From Paragyromitra xinjiangensis (Eukaryota > Ascomycota > Pezizomycetes > Pezizales > Discinaceae), in assembly GCA_038503065.1 (NCBI GenBank), contig JBCAMK010000019.1:1054001-1118000 (forward strand): 64,000 bases of DNA, read 5' to 3'. Of the stretch, positions 11,101 to 21,197 are shown piece after piece; position 1 is the first letter of the stretch, and every line of letters starts with the position of its first letter. The translations under genes and the position numbers were made by a program. The notes beneath the pieces were generated by a model. That model was given only the letters and a program-made list of their open reading frames with translations, did no database searches and was not told the DNA's origin.

Positions 11101-11867
11101 AATAATGGCCAATTCGTTTTTGAAAATAAGCGTCGGCTGGAACATTCCGGAGGGTGAATGTAGAGTGTTGTGTTTAGGGAAACATGATCAGAGTTGTGTG
11201 GGCAATTGGGAGGAGCTGACCAGGGTCCACAGGTATCGGTGAGACCTCTTACCATAGTGAGATCTACGATGCTGGGTCTTTGTCCGTTTCTGGGAAAGTG
11301 GGTTAGAATGCCTGGTTTGTTAAGGAGGCGGAAGTTGTTGGTTTCTAGCCAGTTGGTGATTTGTTCCGTTAACGCAATTCGGTGCGAGAAGAGGTGTTGA
11401 TAATTCTCGGTAATGGGGCCGTACCACCAAGGGTGGTGAAGGTTGAAGTCCCCTGCGAGAATTGTGTTCTGGTGGAAGTGGTGTGAAAGAAGTGGAAGGT
11501 GGTGATCGTTGGAACTGCTGCGTGGTTGAATGTATATATTGCAGATCTCAAGAGTAAGATGGGGGATTTTTAGGAGAATTGAAATTATATTGGGATTGGG
11601 CGAAAGTGTAGTGATTATTTTTGTGTTTTTTAAGTTTTTCTTGATATAAATGATAACTTTAGGTGATGAAGAGGGATAGTATGCATCCGCAGTTTTGGAA
11701 GTAGGAGGAAGTGAATTATGGTCGAGCCATGGTTCTTGTAGCATAAGAATGAGGGTGTGTTGAGAATGGTCGAAAGAAGAAATGACTGAAAGGGTGGAGG
11801 CCTGTCCTTTGGCGCAGTTCAGCTGCTGTGCCATGGCTATGCCTGTTGTGGGAAGTTGTGCCTCCAT
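8133..11867 (-). CDS. LINE copy C ORF2: endonuclease - reverse transcriptase - RNase H polyprotein
   Basis: 1244 codons without interruption from the ATG at 11867, which shares its A with the ORF1 stop. Endonuclease motifs are QEPW (44-47), GDFN (139-142) and SDH (226-228). RT motifs are SYRPVSLL (about 510), ATDIDGAFN (592-600), GLPQGSP (650-656) and YIDDD (683-687). RNase H follows from YSDGS (964-968) to NEIAD (1086-1090), then a zinc motif CQCG...H...C near 1172-1187. Every expected catalytic residue I looked for is present. The product would nick the target and prime cDNA synthesis there. Family assignment (Tad1/I-like) rests on domain order only. Confidence 0.93.
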   Translation of the reverse strand: MEAQLPTTGIAMAQQLNCAKGQASTLSVISSFDHSQHTLILMLQEPWLDHNSLPPTSKTADAYYPSSSPKVIIYIKKNLKNTKIITTLSPNPNIISILLKIPHLTLEICNIYIQPRSSSNDHHLPLLSHHFHQNTILAGDFNLHHPWWYGPITENYQHLFSHRIALTEQITNWLETNNFRLLNKPGILTHFPRNGQRPSIVDLTMVRGLTDTCGPWSAPPNCPHNSDHVSLNTTLYIHPPECSSRRLFSKTNWPLFRNIIQEAAIPFNYSNEEKANLTLTHITNTINLAIDSTVPLSKPRSHSKSWWTPNLKALKRKLSWAESQARKPNALPHWRTLANSTRKEYKTEIMLAKWDHWHRTLKDITPSSAWNLMNRSTARNKPNIPPINKQESNEEIGKAFRLTFFPPQPTPPDFPPNFLPPPSANTESIPFLVTEEEIEFLLQKSNMRTAVGPDGINYITLREVHRARPSILTSLFNNLLHLGIMPASWKITHCVPIPKSNKADYSSPKSYRPVSLLSCFGKLLEKIVARKLEICATKNGAIQPHHTGARTGFSATDSLHLILTPAQRQLLIPVPHNDKRAIKHPSRPSILATDIDGAFNCVSHPHLIKILEHYTFPPWCIKWMQSFTSNRTLAFRINNELEAPQPLTVGLPQGSPLSSIAFVIYAAALDPPTPHPSEISTIYIDDDTALQMSKKPAFATIRLTERHKAKEKRASYLNIRFSEPKTELIHLITPFTSHPPTQAITLNNKAFLPLPHIKVLGIILDQRLNFHTHCQQAASRLRTSLYLVNNLVKDKGPTPNLLHLLTLTIILPAALYGSEVWWTGSQSILDRLSPAYHRTARLISGLSKFTPIHKLLPEARLAPLHLLLDMRTQYYGLRILRNPKHPLHHTLLQYLHPTEFKGTGLQRVGSLIARLLTGAPLEDLSLPNHPFLHSSHIHIQGTKQSASLTHMDWLHGLTDAWILYSDGSRAENGITASGWNIQHIQYGISTSSHQGNCNLGHHCENKDAEIHGIQEALHFLIHNLPADNSTIYLCVDNQNALLSLSGNSTSNRQYLKDTLAHISTLNNLNSEVFGRWTPSHTNIPGNEIADQMAKQGLFLPPCKHTCSTLGWLRLQPKLNLLKLWQQTTETPVALHPPPVVRFLRRNQAKAISTLRTQQTKVDPNPLNPPTTCQCGAINSSPHLALACPFNCTTRPDWGHDWYSAILLNNNHIDLLHFICENNLATISTNKYLYRVSNTNLLNIN

Positions 11868-13604
11868 TAAGCGGTGGTGGTGTTAATTCGGGAGGATTTG
11901 AGGCTCTCTGTGAGCTTGGTGTATGCAATACAGACTTTGCGTTCGTAGGCTTTGTGGCCTTGATTGCAGTTCGCGCAGTGGATGGGTGGGTGGATGCATT
12001 TAATTCCAGCCGGGCATCCCGCTGAAGTGCAGGGGTGTTTGATGGTTTCATGGGCCTCTGCGCAAATCGCGCATTTGAAGTCCTTCTTGCAAGTTTGTTG
12101 GTGGTGGCCAAATTCTTGGCACTTTCGGCATTGGGTGGTGGGGGAAACGGCGATGTATTCTTGAATGCGGCAAAATGAGTTGAAGAGGGGAATTTGGTGA
12201 AGACCCAGGGTCTCCATGGTGAATTTTTGAGGAAGGGCGATGACGATGGCTGAGTGGGTTTTATTGGCTCTTGCCTCCGGTGTAGTGAGCCATCTGGGAG
12301 TTTGGGCAAGGGTGAAAGTGGGGACTGAGATGGCCATTTGCTCCGCTACTTCCGCCATGGTGTTCTTGGTGGGGATGCCATGGATGATGAACTTGGACCA
12401 TTTGGAGTTGGGTCGAGCTTCGGAGAGGGGGATATGGAGTAAGTTGCAGGCTGTTTCGATTTCCTTATTGTATGCCGAACAGATTTGTTCGGCGCATTCG
12501 TCAGGGCGAGTGGTGAGTACAAAATTGTGTCTTGCAGTTTTGGTGCAGATGTGGATTGATGTATTGCGCGGGGCGAGCTCTTTATTGATGGCGGCGAGGA
12601 GGGAGTTGTTGGTGAGAGCTGGGGGGAGGTCACCAGAGGTTTCGAGGATGATTTGGCGGTTGATTGCCGTGAATTGGGGTTGGAAGAGCTTGGGAGGAAG
12701 AGCCTTCTTCTTCTTGTTGCCCTTGTTGACTTTGGTGAAAGGGTCTGCGGGGGCATTGGCTGCTTGTGCGTATGTCATAGGTTTGCCATTGTTTAGCAGT
12801 GGAATCTGAGGTTTCTGGGCTGTTTGGGGCGGCTTTTGCTGTTGATTGCTGGCAGGTGCAGGGGTGCGGGCAGGTTGGGAGGTGTTTTTGTCGATGGTTT
12901 GAAGTGATCTGGCCATGTTGTTGAGGGTGGTGGATAGCTTTCCGACCATTTCTTGAAGGATCTTTGTTTGATCCGTGAGCCTGAGGATGTCATTCTCCTG
13001 CATGGCTACTTTGGCGAGGAGATGGGTGTTGTTTTCCTCAGTTTGCATGTTGAGGCGAGCGAAACTGGATTTTAGTAGCCAGGCTGTGTATTGCTCGGTG
13101 TTGCCTTCATCAGGGATTTCCGGCATGTAGTCTTCAGTGATTGAAAATTCACGGAGCCAATTGGGGGTGGAATCATCAGGGAGCTCCTGCATTAGAGCTT
13201 CATCGATGTATTGTGAGTCTGTGGAAAGGCCCTGAGGGCCAGTGTCAAAGAGGGACTGCGCGGTAGAGGGTCCAGGTTGTGCCATCTTAGTGGGAGATCC
13301 TGAGCGAGCGGGTGCTGGGGAAGGGTTCGAGAGGGTTCTTTTCTTGCCGATGAGGGGGAGGGTGAAGTTGGTGCCAAAGGTCACCAGCTTCACAGGAGAT
13401 GGGGAGGGTGTGCGGGATCTCCTGGGAGGAGTTTGGGGCGGATCCAGGATGATTTGGGGCAGAGCGCCCGATGGAAAGATGCGAGTGCGGGGAAGTGGTG
13501 AGAAATGAAGCCGAAGAGTTAAAGACTTTTTGCAGTGTGTAACGCCGTTGCAACGTAGAATTGGAGTTTTGCAGGGATCTTTTTGCTCGTGCAGGATGAG
13601 GTCC
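11867..13604 (-). CDS. LINE copy C ORF1: gag-like RNA-binding protein with three zinc knuckles
   Basis: The frame is open from the unit boundary to the TAA at 11867-11869 (about 579 codons). The N-terminal third is rich in Pro, Ser and Arg. The middle has a putative coiled stretch (LAKVAMQENDILRLTDQTK). The C-terminal 90 residues carry CRKCQEFGHHQQTC, CAICAEAHETIKHPC and CANCNQGHKAYERKVC. LINE ORF1 proteins bind the element RNA. The start is uncertain: the first in-frame ATG is at 13285-13283 (residue 108), although the sequence before it is open and conserved between copies. Confidence 0.85.
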
Positions 13605-13860
13605 AATTTCCAATTTCCAATTTCATTTAATTTTAGACAGTCGCTAACCTAACTAGCTACTGAATGACGCGCGTATATGAAATACATGGTCTCATCCACC
13701 GCCAACCTCAACATCCCCGTAACCAAAACATAATATAAAGAAAATACAAAACATAAAAACATCACACCAAAACAACATGATATATCAAGGAAATTTCATA
13801 ATTAAACTTAAACCATCCGGATACAAAAGAAAAACTTCCCCCGCCCGGATTGCCTTATGA

Positions 13861-16800
13861 TCAATTTATATTTAGCAGATTTGTATTAGATACGCCGTAT
13901 AGATACTTGTTGGTTGAAATTGTGGCCAAATTGTTCTCGCGGATGAAGTGCAAGAGGTCAATGTGGTTGTTGTTGAGGAGTATTGCCGAGTGCCAATCAT
14001 GGCCCCAATTTGGTCGGGTAGTGCCATTAAGTGGACAAGTGAGGGCTAAGTGTAAGGAAGAATTAATGGCTCCGCATTGACAAGCGGAGGGGGGGCTAAG
14101 ATGATTTGGATCCGCCTTGGTTTGTTGGGTGCGGAGGGTGGATATTGCTTTCGCCTGATTTCGGCGGAGGAATCGCACAACTGAGGGAGGATGGAGGGCA
14201 ACTGGGGTCTCAGTTGTGAGTTGCCACATCTTGAGGAGGTTAAGTTTGGGTTGAAGACGAAGCCATCCCAGTGTAGTGCATGTGTGTTTGCATGGCGGGA
14301 GGGAGAGGCCTTGCTTGGCCATTTGATCAGCGATGTCATTGCCGGGGATGTTTGTGTGAGATGGAGTCCATCGGCCGAAAACTTCTGAATTGAGATTATT
14401 TATTGTGGATATGTGTGCCAGTGTGTCCTTTAGGTATTGGCGATTGGAGGTGCTGTTGCCGGAGAGGGATAGGAGAGCGTTTTGATTATCAATGCAGAGA
14501 TAAACAGTAGAATTGTCCGCGGGCAAGTTGTGAATTAGAAAATATAAAGCTTCTTGGATGCCATGTATTTCTGCATCTTCATTTTCGCATTGGTGTCCCA
14601 GGTTGCAATTGCCCTGGTAGGAGGAAGTGGTGATTCCGTATTGAATGTGTTGGATGTTCCAGCCTGAGGCAGTAATACCACTCTCAGCGCGGGAGCCGTC
14701 AGAATAGAGGATCCAGGCGTTTACCAGACCGTGCAACCAGTCCATATGGGATAGGGAGGCGGATTGTTTGGTGCCTTGGATGTGTATGTGGGATGGGTGT
14801 AAAAAGGGGTGAATGGGTAGGGAGAGATCTCGATTGGAGCGCCGGTTAGCAATCTGGCAAGCAGGGAGCCAACTCGTTGTAGGCCGGTGCCTTTAAATTC
14901 AGTGGGATGAAGGTATTGTAGTAATGTATGGTGTAGGGGGTGTTTGGGATTGCGGAGGATGCGTAGCCCGTAATATTGGGTGCGCATGTCGAGTAGGAGG
15001 TTGAGTGGGGCTAACCCCGCTTCGGGTAATAGCTTGTGTATAGGAGTGAATTTGGAAAGACCAGATATTAGCCTTGCGGCGCGATGATATGCTGGTGAAA
15101 GTCTGTCCAAAATGCTTTGTGATCCAGTCCACCATACCTCAGAGCCATATAAGGCTGCTGGGAGGATGATGGTGAGGGTAAGTTGGTGGAGGAGGTTAGG
15201 AGTGGGTCCCTTGTCTTTGACTAGGTTGTTCACCAAGTATAGGGAGGTTCTTAGCCGAGAGGCAGCTTGTTGACAATGTGAATGAAAGTTGAGTCTTTGA
15301 TCCAGTACAATGCCTAGAACTTTAATGTGAGGCGAAGGGGGAAATGATTTATTGTTTAACGTTATGGTTTGGGTTGGTGATTGACTGGTGAAGGGGGTGA
15401 TGAGGTGAATTAACTCTGTTTTGGATTCGGAAAATTTGATATTGAGGTAGGAGGCCCGTTTTTCCTTTGTCTTGTGTCTTTCTGCTAGGCGTATGGTAGC
15501 AAAGGCGGGTTTTTTACTCAATTGTAGGGCAGTATCGTCATCTATATAGATGGTAGAGGTTTCGGAGGGATGTGGGGTAGGTGGATCGAGTGCCGCGGCA
15601 TAAATGACAAAGGCAATGGATGAAAGTGGGGAGCCTTGTGGGAGTCCAACCGTGAGTGGTTGGGGTGCTTCCAATTCGTTATTGATTCGGAAGGCAAGTG
15701 TGCGATTGGAAGTGAAACTTCGCATCCATTTGATGCACCATGAGGGGAAGGTGTAGTGTTCCAAAATTTTTATTAGGTGGGGGTGAGAAACGCAATTGAA
15801 AGCACCGTCAATGTCCGTTGCCAGGATAGATGGGCGGGAGGGACGTTTTATTGCTCTCTTGTCGTTGTGTGGGACGGGTATTAATAATTGTCTTTGCGCG
15901 GGGGTGAGAATGAGATGGAGTGAATCAGTGGCGGAGATGCCTGTTCTGGCTCCTGTGTGGTGTGGTTGAATTGCGCCATTCAATGATGCACATGTTTCGA
16001 GTTTTCGGGCAACTATTTTTTCCAGTAACTTGCCAAAGCAAGAGAGGAGAGAAACAGGGCGGTAGCTTTTGGGGGATGAATAATCCGCCTTGTTTGATTT
16101 GGGAATGGGGACGCAGTGGGTTATCTTCCATGAAGTTGGCATGATACCCAGGCGTAGGAGGTTGTTGAAAAGGGAAGTGAGAATGGAAGGGCGGGCACGG
16201 TGAACTTCTCTGAGTGTAATGTAGTTGATCCCGTCTGGGCCGACTGCAGTGCGCATGTTCGATTTCTGTAGGAGGGAATCAATTTCTTCTTCCGTGACTA
16301 GGAAGGGGATGTGATCAGTGTTGGCGGAGGGGGGGGGTAGGAAATTTGGAGGGAATTCAGGTGGGGTGAGCTGTGGGGGAAAAAAGGTGCGACGGAAGGC
16401 TTTGCCAATTTCCTCGTTTGTTTCTTGTTTTTCGATGGGGGGGATGTTAGGCTTGTTGCGTGCAGTGCTTTTATTTAGAAGGTTCCAGGCAGAGCTGGGG
16501 GTGATGTCTTTGAGGGTGCGGTGCCAGTGGTCCCATTTGGCTAGCATTATTTCAGTTTTGTATTCCTTTCTTGTAGAATTGGCGAGGTGTCGCCAATGAG
16601 GGAGGGCATTGGGTTTCCGTGCTCGTGATTCAGCCCATGAAAGTTTTCTTTTCAGGGCCTTGAGGTTGGGTGTCCACCAAGATTTGGAATATGTTCGAGG
16701 TTTGGAGAGAGGTACAGTTGAATCAATGGCTAGGTTGATCACATTCGTGATGTGGGTGAGAGTGGAATTAGCTTTCTCCTCATTGGAGAAATTAAAGGGG

Positions 16801-17594
16801 ATGGCTGCTTCTTGGATTATGTTGTGGAATAAGGGCCAATTTGTTTTGGAGAATAAACGTCGGCTGGAATATTCTGGAGGATGGATGTAAAGTGTGGTTT
16901 TTAATGAAACATGATCGGAATTGTGTGGGCAGTTGGGGGGGGCTGACCAGGGTCCGCAGATGTCGGTTAGACCTCTTACCATGGTGAGATCGACTATGCT
17001 GGGTCTTTGTCCGTTTCTTGGGAAGTGGGTGAAGATGCCTGGCTTGTTAAGGAGGCGGAAGTTGTTAGTTTCCAGCCAGTTTGTGATTTGTTCTGTTAGC
17101 GCAATTCGGTGCGAGAAGAGGTGTTGATAATTTTCGGTGATGGGGCCATACCACCAAGGGTGGTGGAGGTTAAAGTCCCCTGCGAGGATTGTGTTCTGGT
17201 GGAAATGATGTGAAAGAAGCGGGAGATGGTGATCGTTGGAACTGCTACGAGGTTGAATGTAAATGTTGCAGATCTCGAAGGTCAAATGAGGAATTTTGAT
17301 GAGAATTGAAATTATGTTGGGGTTGGGCGAAAGTGTGGTGATTATTTTTGTGTTTTTTAGATTTTTCTTAATATAAATAATAACTTTAGGTGAAGAAGAA
17401 GGATAATATGCGTCCCCCGTTTTGGAATTTGGAGGAAGTGAATTATGGTCGAGCCATGGTTCCTGTAGCATGAGAATGAGAGTATGTTGGGAGTGATCGA
17501 AAGAAGAGATAACTGAAAGAGTAGAGGCCTGTCCTTTGGCGCAGTTCAGCTGCTGTGCCATGGCTATGCCTGTTATAGGAGGTTGTATCTCCAT
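13861..17594 (-). pseudogene. LINE copy D ORF2 with a one-base deletion
   Basis: The frame is open from the TAATG overlap at 17594 to about 14830, where one A is missing relative to copies B and C in the GAPLEDLSL region (copy D reads GAPIEIS). The downstream frame resumes as an open stretch (13861-14745) with the whole RNase H domain (YSDGS ... NDIAD) and the CxC...H...C zinc motif. Endonuclease and RT motifs, including YIDDD, are intact upstream. The copy would make an ORF2 lacking RNase H. Confidence 0.88.
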
Positions 17595-19331
17595 TAAGCA
17601 ATGGTGGTGTTAATTCGGGAAGATTTAAGGCTCTCAGTGAGCTTGGTGTATGCGATGCAGACCTTGCGTTCGTAGGCTTTGTGGCCTTGATTGCAGTTAG
17701 CGCAGCGAATGGGTGGGTGGGTGCATTTGGTTCCAGCTGCACATCCTACTGAAGTGCAGGGGTGTTTGATAGTTTCATGGTCCTCGGCGCAAATTGCACA
17801 TTTGAAGTCCTTTTTACTGGTTTGTTGGTGGTGGCCAAATTCCTGGCACTTTCGGCATTGGGTGGTGGGGGAAACCGCAATGTATTCCTGGATACGGCAG
17901 AACGAGTTGAAAAGGGGGATTTGGTGAAGGCCTAGGGTCTCCATGGTAAATTTCTGAGGGAGAGCAATGACGATGGCTGAATGGGTTTTGTTGGCCCTTG
18001 CTTCCGGTGTGGTGAGCCATCTGGGGACTTGGGCGAGGGTGAAAGTGGGGACCGAGATAGACATTTGTTCCGCTACTTCAGCCATGGTGTTCTTGGTAGG
18101 GATGCCATGGATGATAAATTTGGACCATTTGGAGTTGGGTCGGGCTTCAGAAAGGGGAATGTTAAGTAGGGTGCAAGCTGTTTCGATTTCCTTGTTATAT
18201 GCTGAGCAAATTTGTTCGGCAGATTCGTCAGGGCGGGTGGTGAGAACGAAATTATGTCTCGCGGTTTTGGTGCAAATGAGGATGGATGTATTTCGTGGGG
18301 CGAGTTCTTTGTTGATGGCAGCGAGGAGGGAGTTGTTGGTGAGAGCTGGGGGTAGATCGCCAGAGGTCTCCAAAATGATTTGACGGTTGATTGCCGTGAA
18401 TTGAGGTTGGAAGAGTTTGGGTGGGAGGGCCTTCTTTTTCTTGTTGCCTTTGTTGACCTTGGTAAATGGGTCTGCGGGGGCGTTGGCTGCTTGGGCGTAG
18501 GTCATAGGTTTGCCGTTGTTGAGCAGTGGGACCTGAGGTTTCTGGGCTGTTTGGGGCGGCTTTTGTTGTTGGTTGTTGGCAGGTGCAGGAGTGCGGGTGG
18601 GTTGGCTGGTGTTCTTGTCGATGGTTTGCAAGGACCTGGCCATATTGTTGAGGGTGGTGGATAGCTTTCCGACCATTTCTTGAAGGATCTTTGTTTGATC
18701 CGTGAGCCTGAGGATGTCATTCTCCTGCATGGCTACTTTGGCGAGGAGATGGGTGTTGTTTTCCTCAGTTTGCGTGTTGAGGCGTGCGAAGCTGGATTTT
18801 AGGAGCCAGGCTGTGTATTGCTCGGTGTTGCCTTCATCAGGGATTTCCGGCATGTAGTCTTCAGTGATTGAAAATTCACGGAGCCAGTTGGGGGTGGAAT
18901 CATCAGGGAGCTCCTGCATTAGAGCTTCGTCGATGTATTGTGAGTCAGTGGAAAGGCCCTGAGGGCCAGTGTCAAAGAGGGACTGCGCGGTAGAAGGTCC
19001 AGGTTGTGCCATTTTAGTGGGTGATCCTGAGCGAGCGGGAGCTGGGGAAGGGTTTGAGAGGGTTCTTTTCTTGCCGATGAGGGGGAGGGTGAAGTTGGTG
19101 CCAAAGGTCACCAGCTTCACGGGAGATGGGGAGGGTGTGCGGGATCTCCTGGGAGGAGTTTGGGGCGGATCCAGGATGATTTGGGGCAGAGCGCCCGATG
19201 GAAAGGTGCGAGTGCGGGGAAGTGGTGAGAAATGAAGCCGAAGAGTTAAAGACTTTTTGCGGTGTGTAACGCCGTTGCAACGTAGAATCGGGGTTTTGCA
19301 GGGATCTTTTTGCTCGTGCAGGATGAGGTCC
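17594..19331 (-). CDS. LINE copy D ORF1, gag-like with zinc knuckles
   Basis: Open and collinear with copy C ORF1 to the TAA at 17594-17596, which overlaps the ORF2 ATG. The first knuckle reads CRKCQEFGHHQQTSKK: its last cysteine is replaced by serine, so that finger is probably damaged, and the second reads CAICAEDHETIKHPC. As in the other copies, the frame stays open to the unit boundary with no early ATG; the first in-frame methionine is in TKMAQ. Confidence 0.85.
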
Positions 19332-19332
19332 A

Positions 19333-20037
19333 GGGTCGGTAGGGCACCTCCAGAGGTAATAACTCGCCGTACTTCTTGTGGCGGGCGGTTTTGTTCCTCT
19401 GGCAGCTATCACAGCTCCGGACATACTCTTCAATGTCCTTATCCATGTTGGGCCAGTAGAAGTTGGACTTGATTTTCTCAACTGTCTTGAACTGCCCGAA
19501 GTGACCGGCCATCTTGCTATCATGACACTCAGTGAAGATTTCCTGGCGGAGGTCTCTGCCTTCCGGGACATACCATCGGTTCTTATAGAACACTAAACCA
19601 TCCTTGAGGGACAGTGACGGGTCTAATCCTTCTTTCTTCTCCTGTAGTGCCTGGCGGATTCCTTGCCACTGGATATCTTGAGCTGCCGCAGCTTCAAGCC
19701 TCTGCAAGAATGTAGACTGGAGTTGGTGAACTCTGATGGCCGCTAGCCTAGCAGGGTTCAACACCAATTGCCCAGGACGGAAAAACAACTGCGGTTCTGC
19801 AACTGCAGGTTCACCTCCCTCTCCTAGGCGGTGATCCCACTGTCTGGATAGGACATCTGGCTTCCCATTCTTGTCACCGGATCTGTAGACCACCTTAAAG
19901 TTATAACCCGCCAGGTCTTCAGACCATCTGGCCTGCCGGCGGGTTAAGACCTTGGTACTGTTGAAGTACTCGAGGTTCTTATGGTCCGTGAACACAGTGA
20001 CTTCTCCCTCTACTGACTTCAAAAGGTGCTCCCATTC
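19333..20037 (-). pseudogene. Gypsy RNase H tail and N-terminal integrase, truncated
   Basis: Continues in the RT frame after the TGA: VTVFTDHKNLEYF and VLTRRQARWSEDL (end of RNase H), then the integrase HHCC zinc domain (ECHDSKMAGHFGQFKT ... SCDSCQRNK). It breaks at VPYRPW, just before the catalytic core should begin, at the LINE copy D boundary. No DDE core is present. Confidence 0.85.
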
Positions 20038-21197
20038 TCAGAAAGCAGCCACTATGGCGCCCATTTCCTTGTCATGAATGTCATAGTTTATCTCGGCGGG
20101 GGAAAACTTCTTGGAGTAGAAGGCCACAGGGTGTAGCTTCCCATCCTCGCCATACTGAGATAACACTGCACCTTTCGCAAAGTCACTTGCATCAGTTTCT
20201 ACAACTGTGCGCCTACTGGGGTGAAAATGAACTAGGACTGGCTCACTTGTGAACAGCTGCTTGAGTTCCTCGAAAGCTCTGTCACAAGCGGCAGTCCAGA
20301 ACCACTTCTTGTCTTTCATCAGCAGATCCGTCAAGGGCTTGCAAACCCGACTGAAACCTGCTATGAATCTCCTGTAGAAGTTGGCGAAGCCTAGGAAGGC
20401 CTGCACATCCTTCACAGTTCTAGGTACCGGCCACTCCCTGACAGCATTGACTTTCTCTTTGGACATAGAGATGCCATGCTCGGAGATGTTGTACCCCAAA
20501 TATTCCACTTCTTTCAAATGAAAGAAGGACTTGTCAATGTGGGCATGGAGGTTGGCTTCTCTCAACCTTCCTAACACCTTCTTGACGAGGAACTGGTGTC
20601 CTTCCATGTTCTCGGAGTATATAAGTATATCATCTAAGTATACTATAACTCCGAGATCTAGGAGGTCATGTAGAACCTCATTGATCATAGCCTGGAATGA
20701 GGAGGGCGCATTGCACAGACCAAATGGCATGACATTGTACTCATACAAGCCATATCTGGTCCGGAAAGCTGTCTTCCACTCGTCCCCTTTGGCAATCCTT
20801 AGCAGGTTGAACCCATCCTTCAGGTCTATCTTGGTAAAGACCCTGGCGGTGGTCAACCTGTCTCTCAGTTCTGACATCAGCGGAAGTGGGTACTTGTCCT
20901 TGATTGTGATCTTGTTCAAGCCCCGGTAATCCACACAAATGCGGAGGGTACCATTAGGCTTGGGCACAAACAGGATGGGAGCGGCGGCGGGGGAATTGGA
21001 CCTGGAGATCTTTCCGGAGGGTAGTGCTTTGTTCAAAAACTCCCGGAGGGCTTTCAGCTCACTCTCAGAGCATGGGTAGAGAGGCCCAAAAGGTGGTTTC
21101 GTTCCGGGCTGCAATCTGATATGGTGGTCAAATGCACTATGCTCCGGCAGCTTTGAGCTCTTCTCATTGCTGAACACATCTGCCCATTCCCGGTACT
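20038..21197 (-). pseudogene. Gypsy reverse transcriptase - RNase H region with in-frame TGA
   Basis: RT motifs are clear: LRICVDYRGLNKITIKDKYP, FTKIDLKDGFNLLRI, MPFGLCNAPSSFQ and catalytic VIVYLDDILIYS. The connection and RNase H-like part follow (LVHFHPSRRTVVETDASDFA). The frame is then broken by TGA at 20038-20040 (AIVAAF-stop-EWEHLL), probably from a CGA, and resumes at once. Its N-terminal neighbour lies across the nested LINE. Confidence 0.85.

Larger units (their letters stand above)
7852..13604 (-). mobile_element. Non-LTR retrotransposon copy C, both ORFs open
   Basis: A 5753 bp unit bounded by copy B on its 3' side and copy D on its 5' side. Both ORFs are uninterrupted, so it is the best candidate for a competent element here. 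The 3' UTR carries an AAAATAAAATA-type simple repeat at about 7978-8010 that the other units lack. The tail ends in the same GGAAATT repeats before the first base of copy B. Confidence 0.92.
13605..19331 (-). mobile_element. Non-LTR retrotransposon copy D, joined to gypsy integrase at its 5' end
   Basis: A 5727 bp unit whose 3' tail runs into copy C and whose 5' end lies directly against Ty3/gypsy integrase sequence. The 5' boundary has the same first bases (TGGACC) as the other units, although its neighbour here is unrelated DNA rather than a LINE tail. The target-site duplication cannot be checked because the other flank of the array lies outside the window. Confidence 0.9.
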
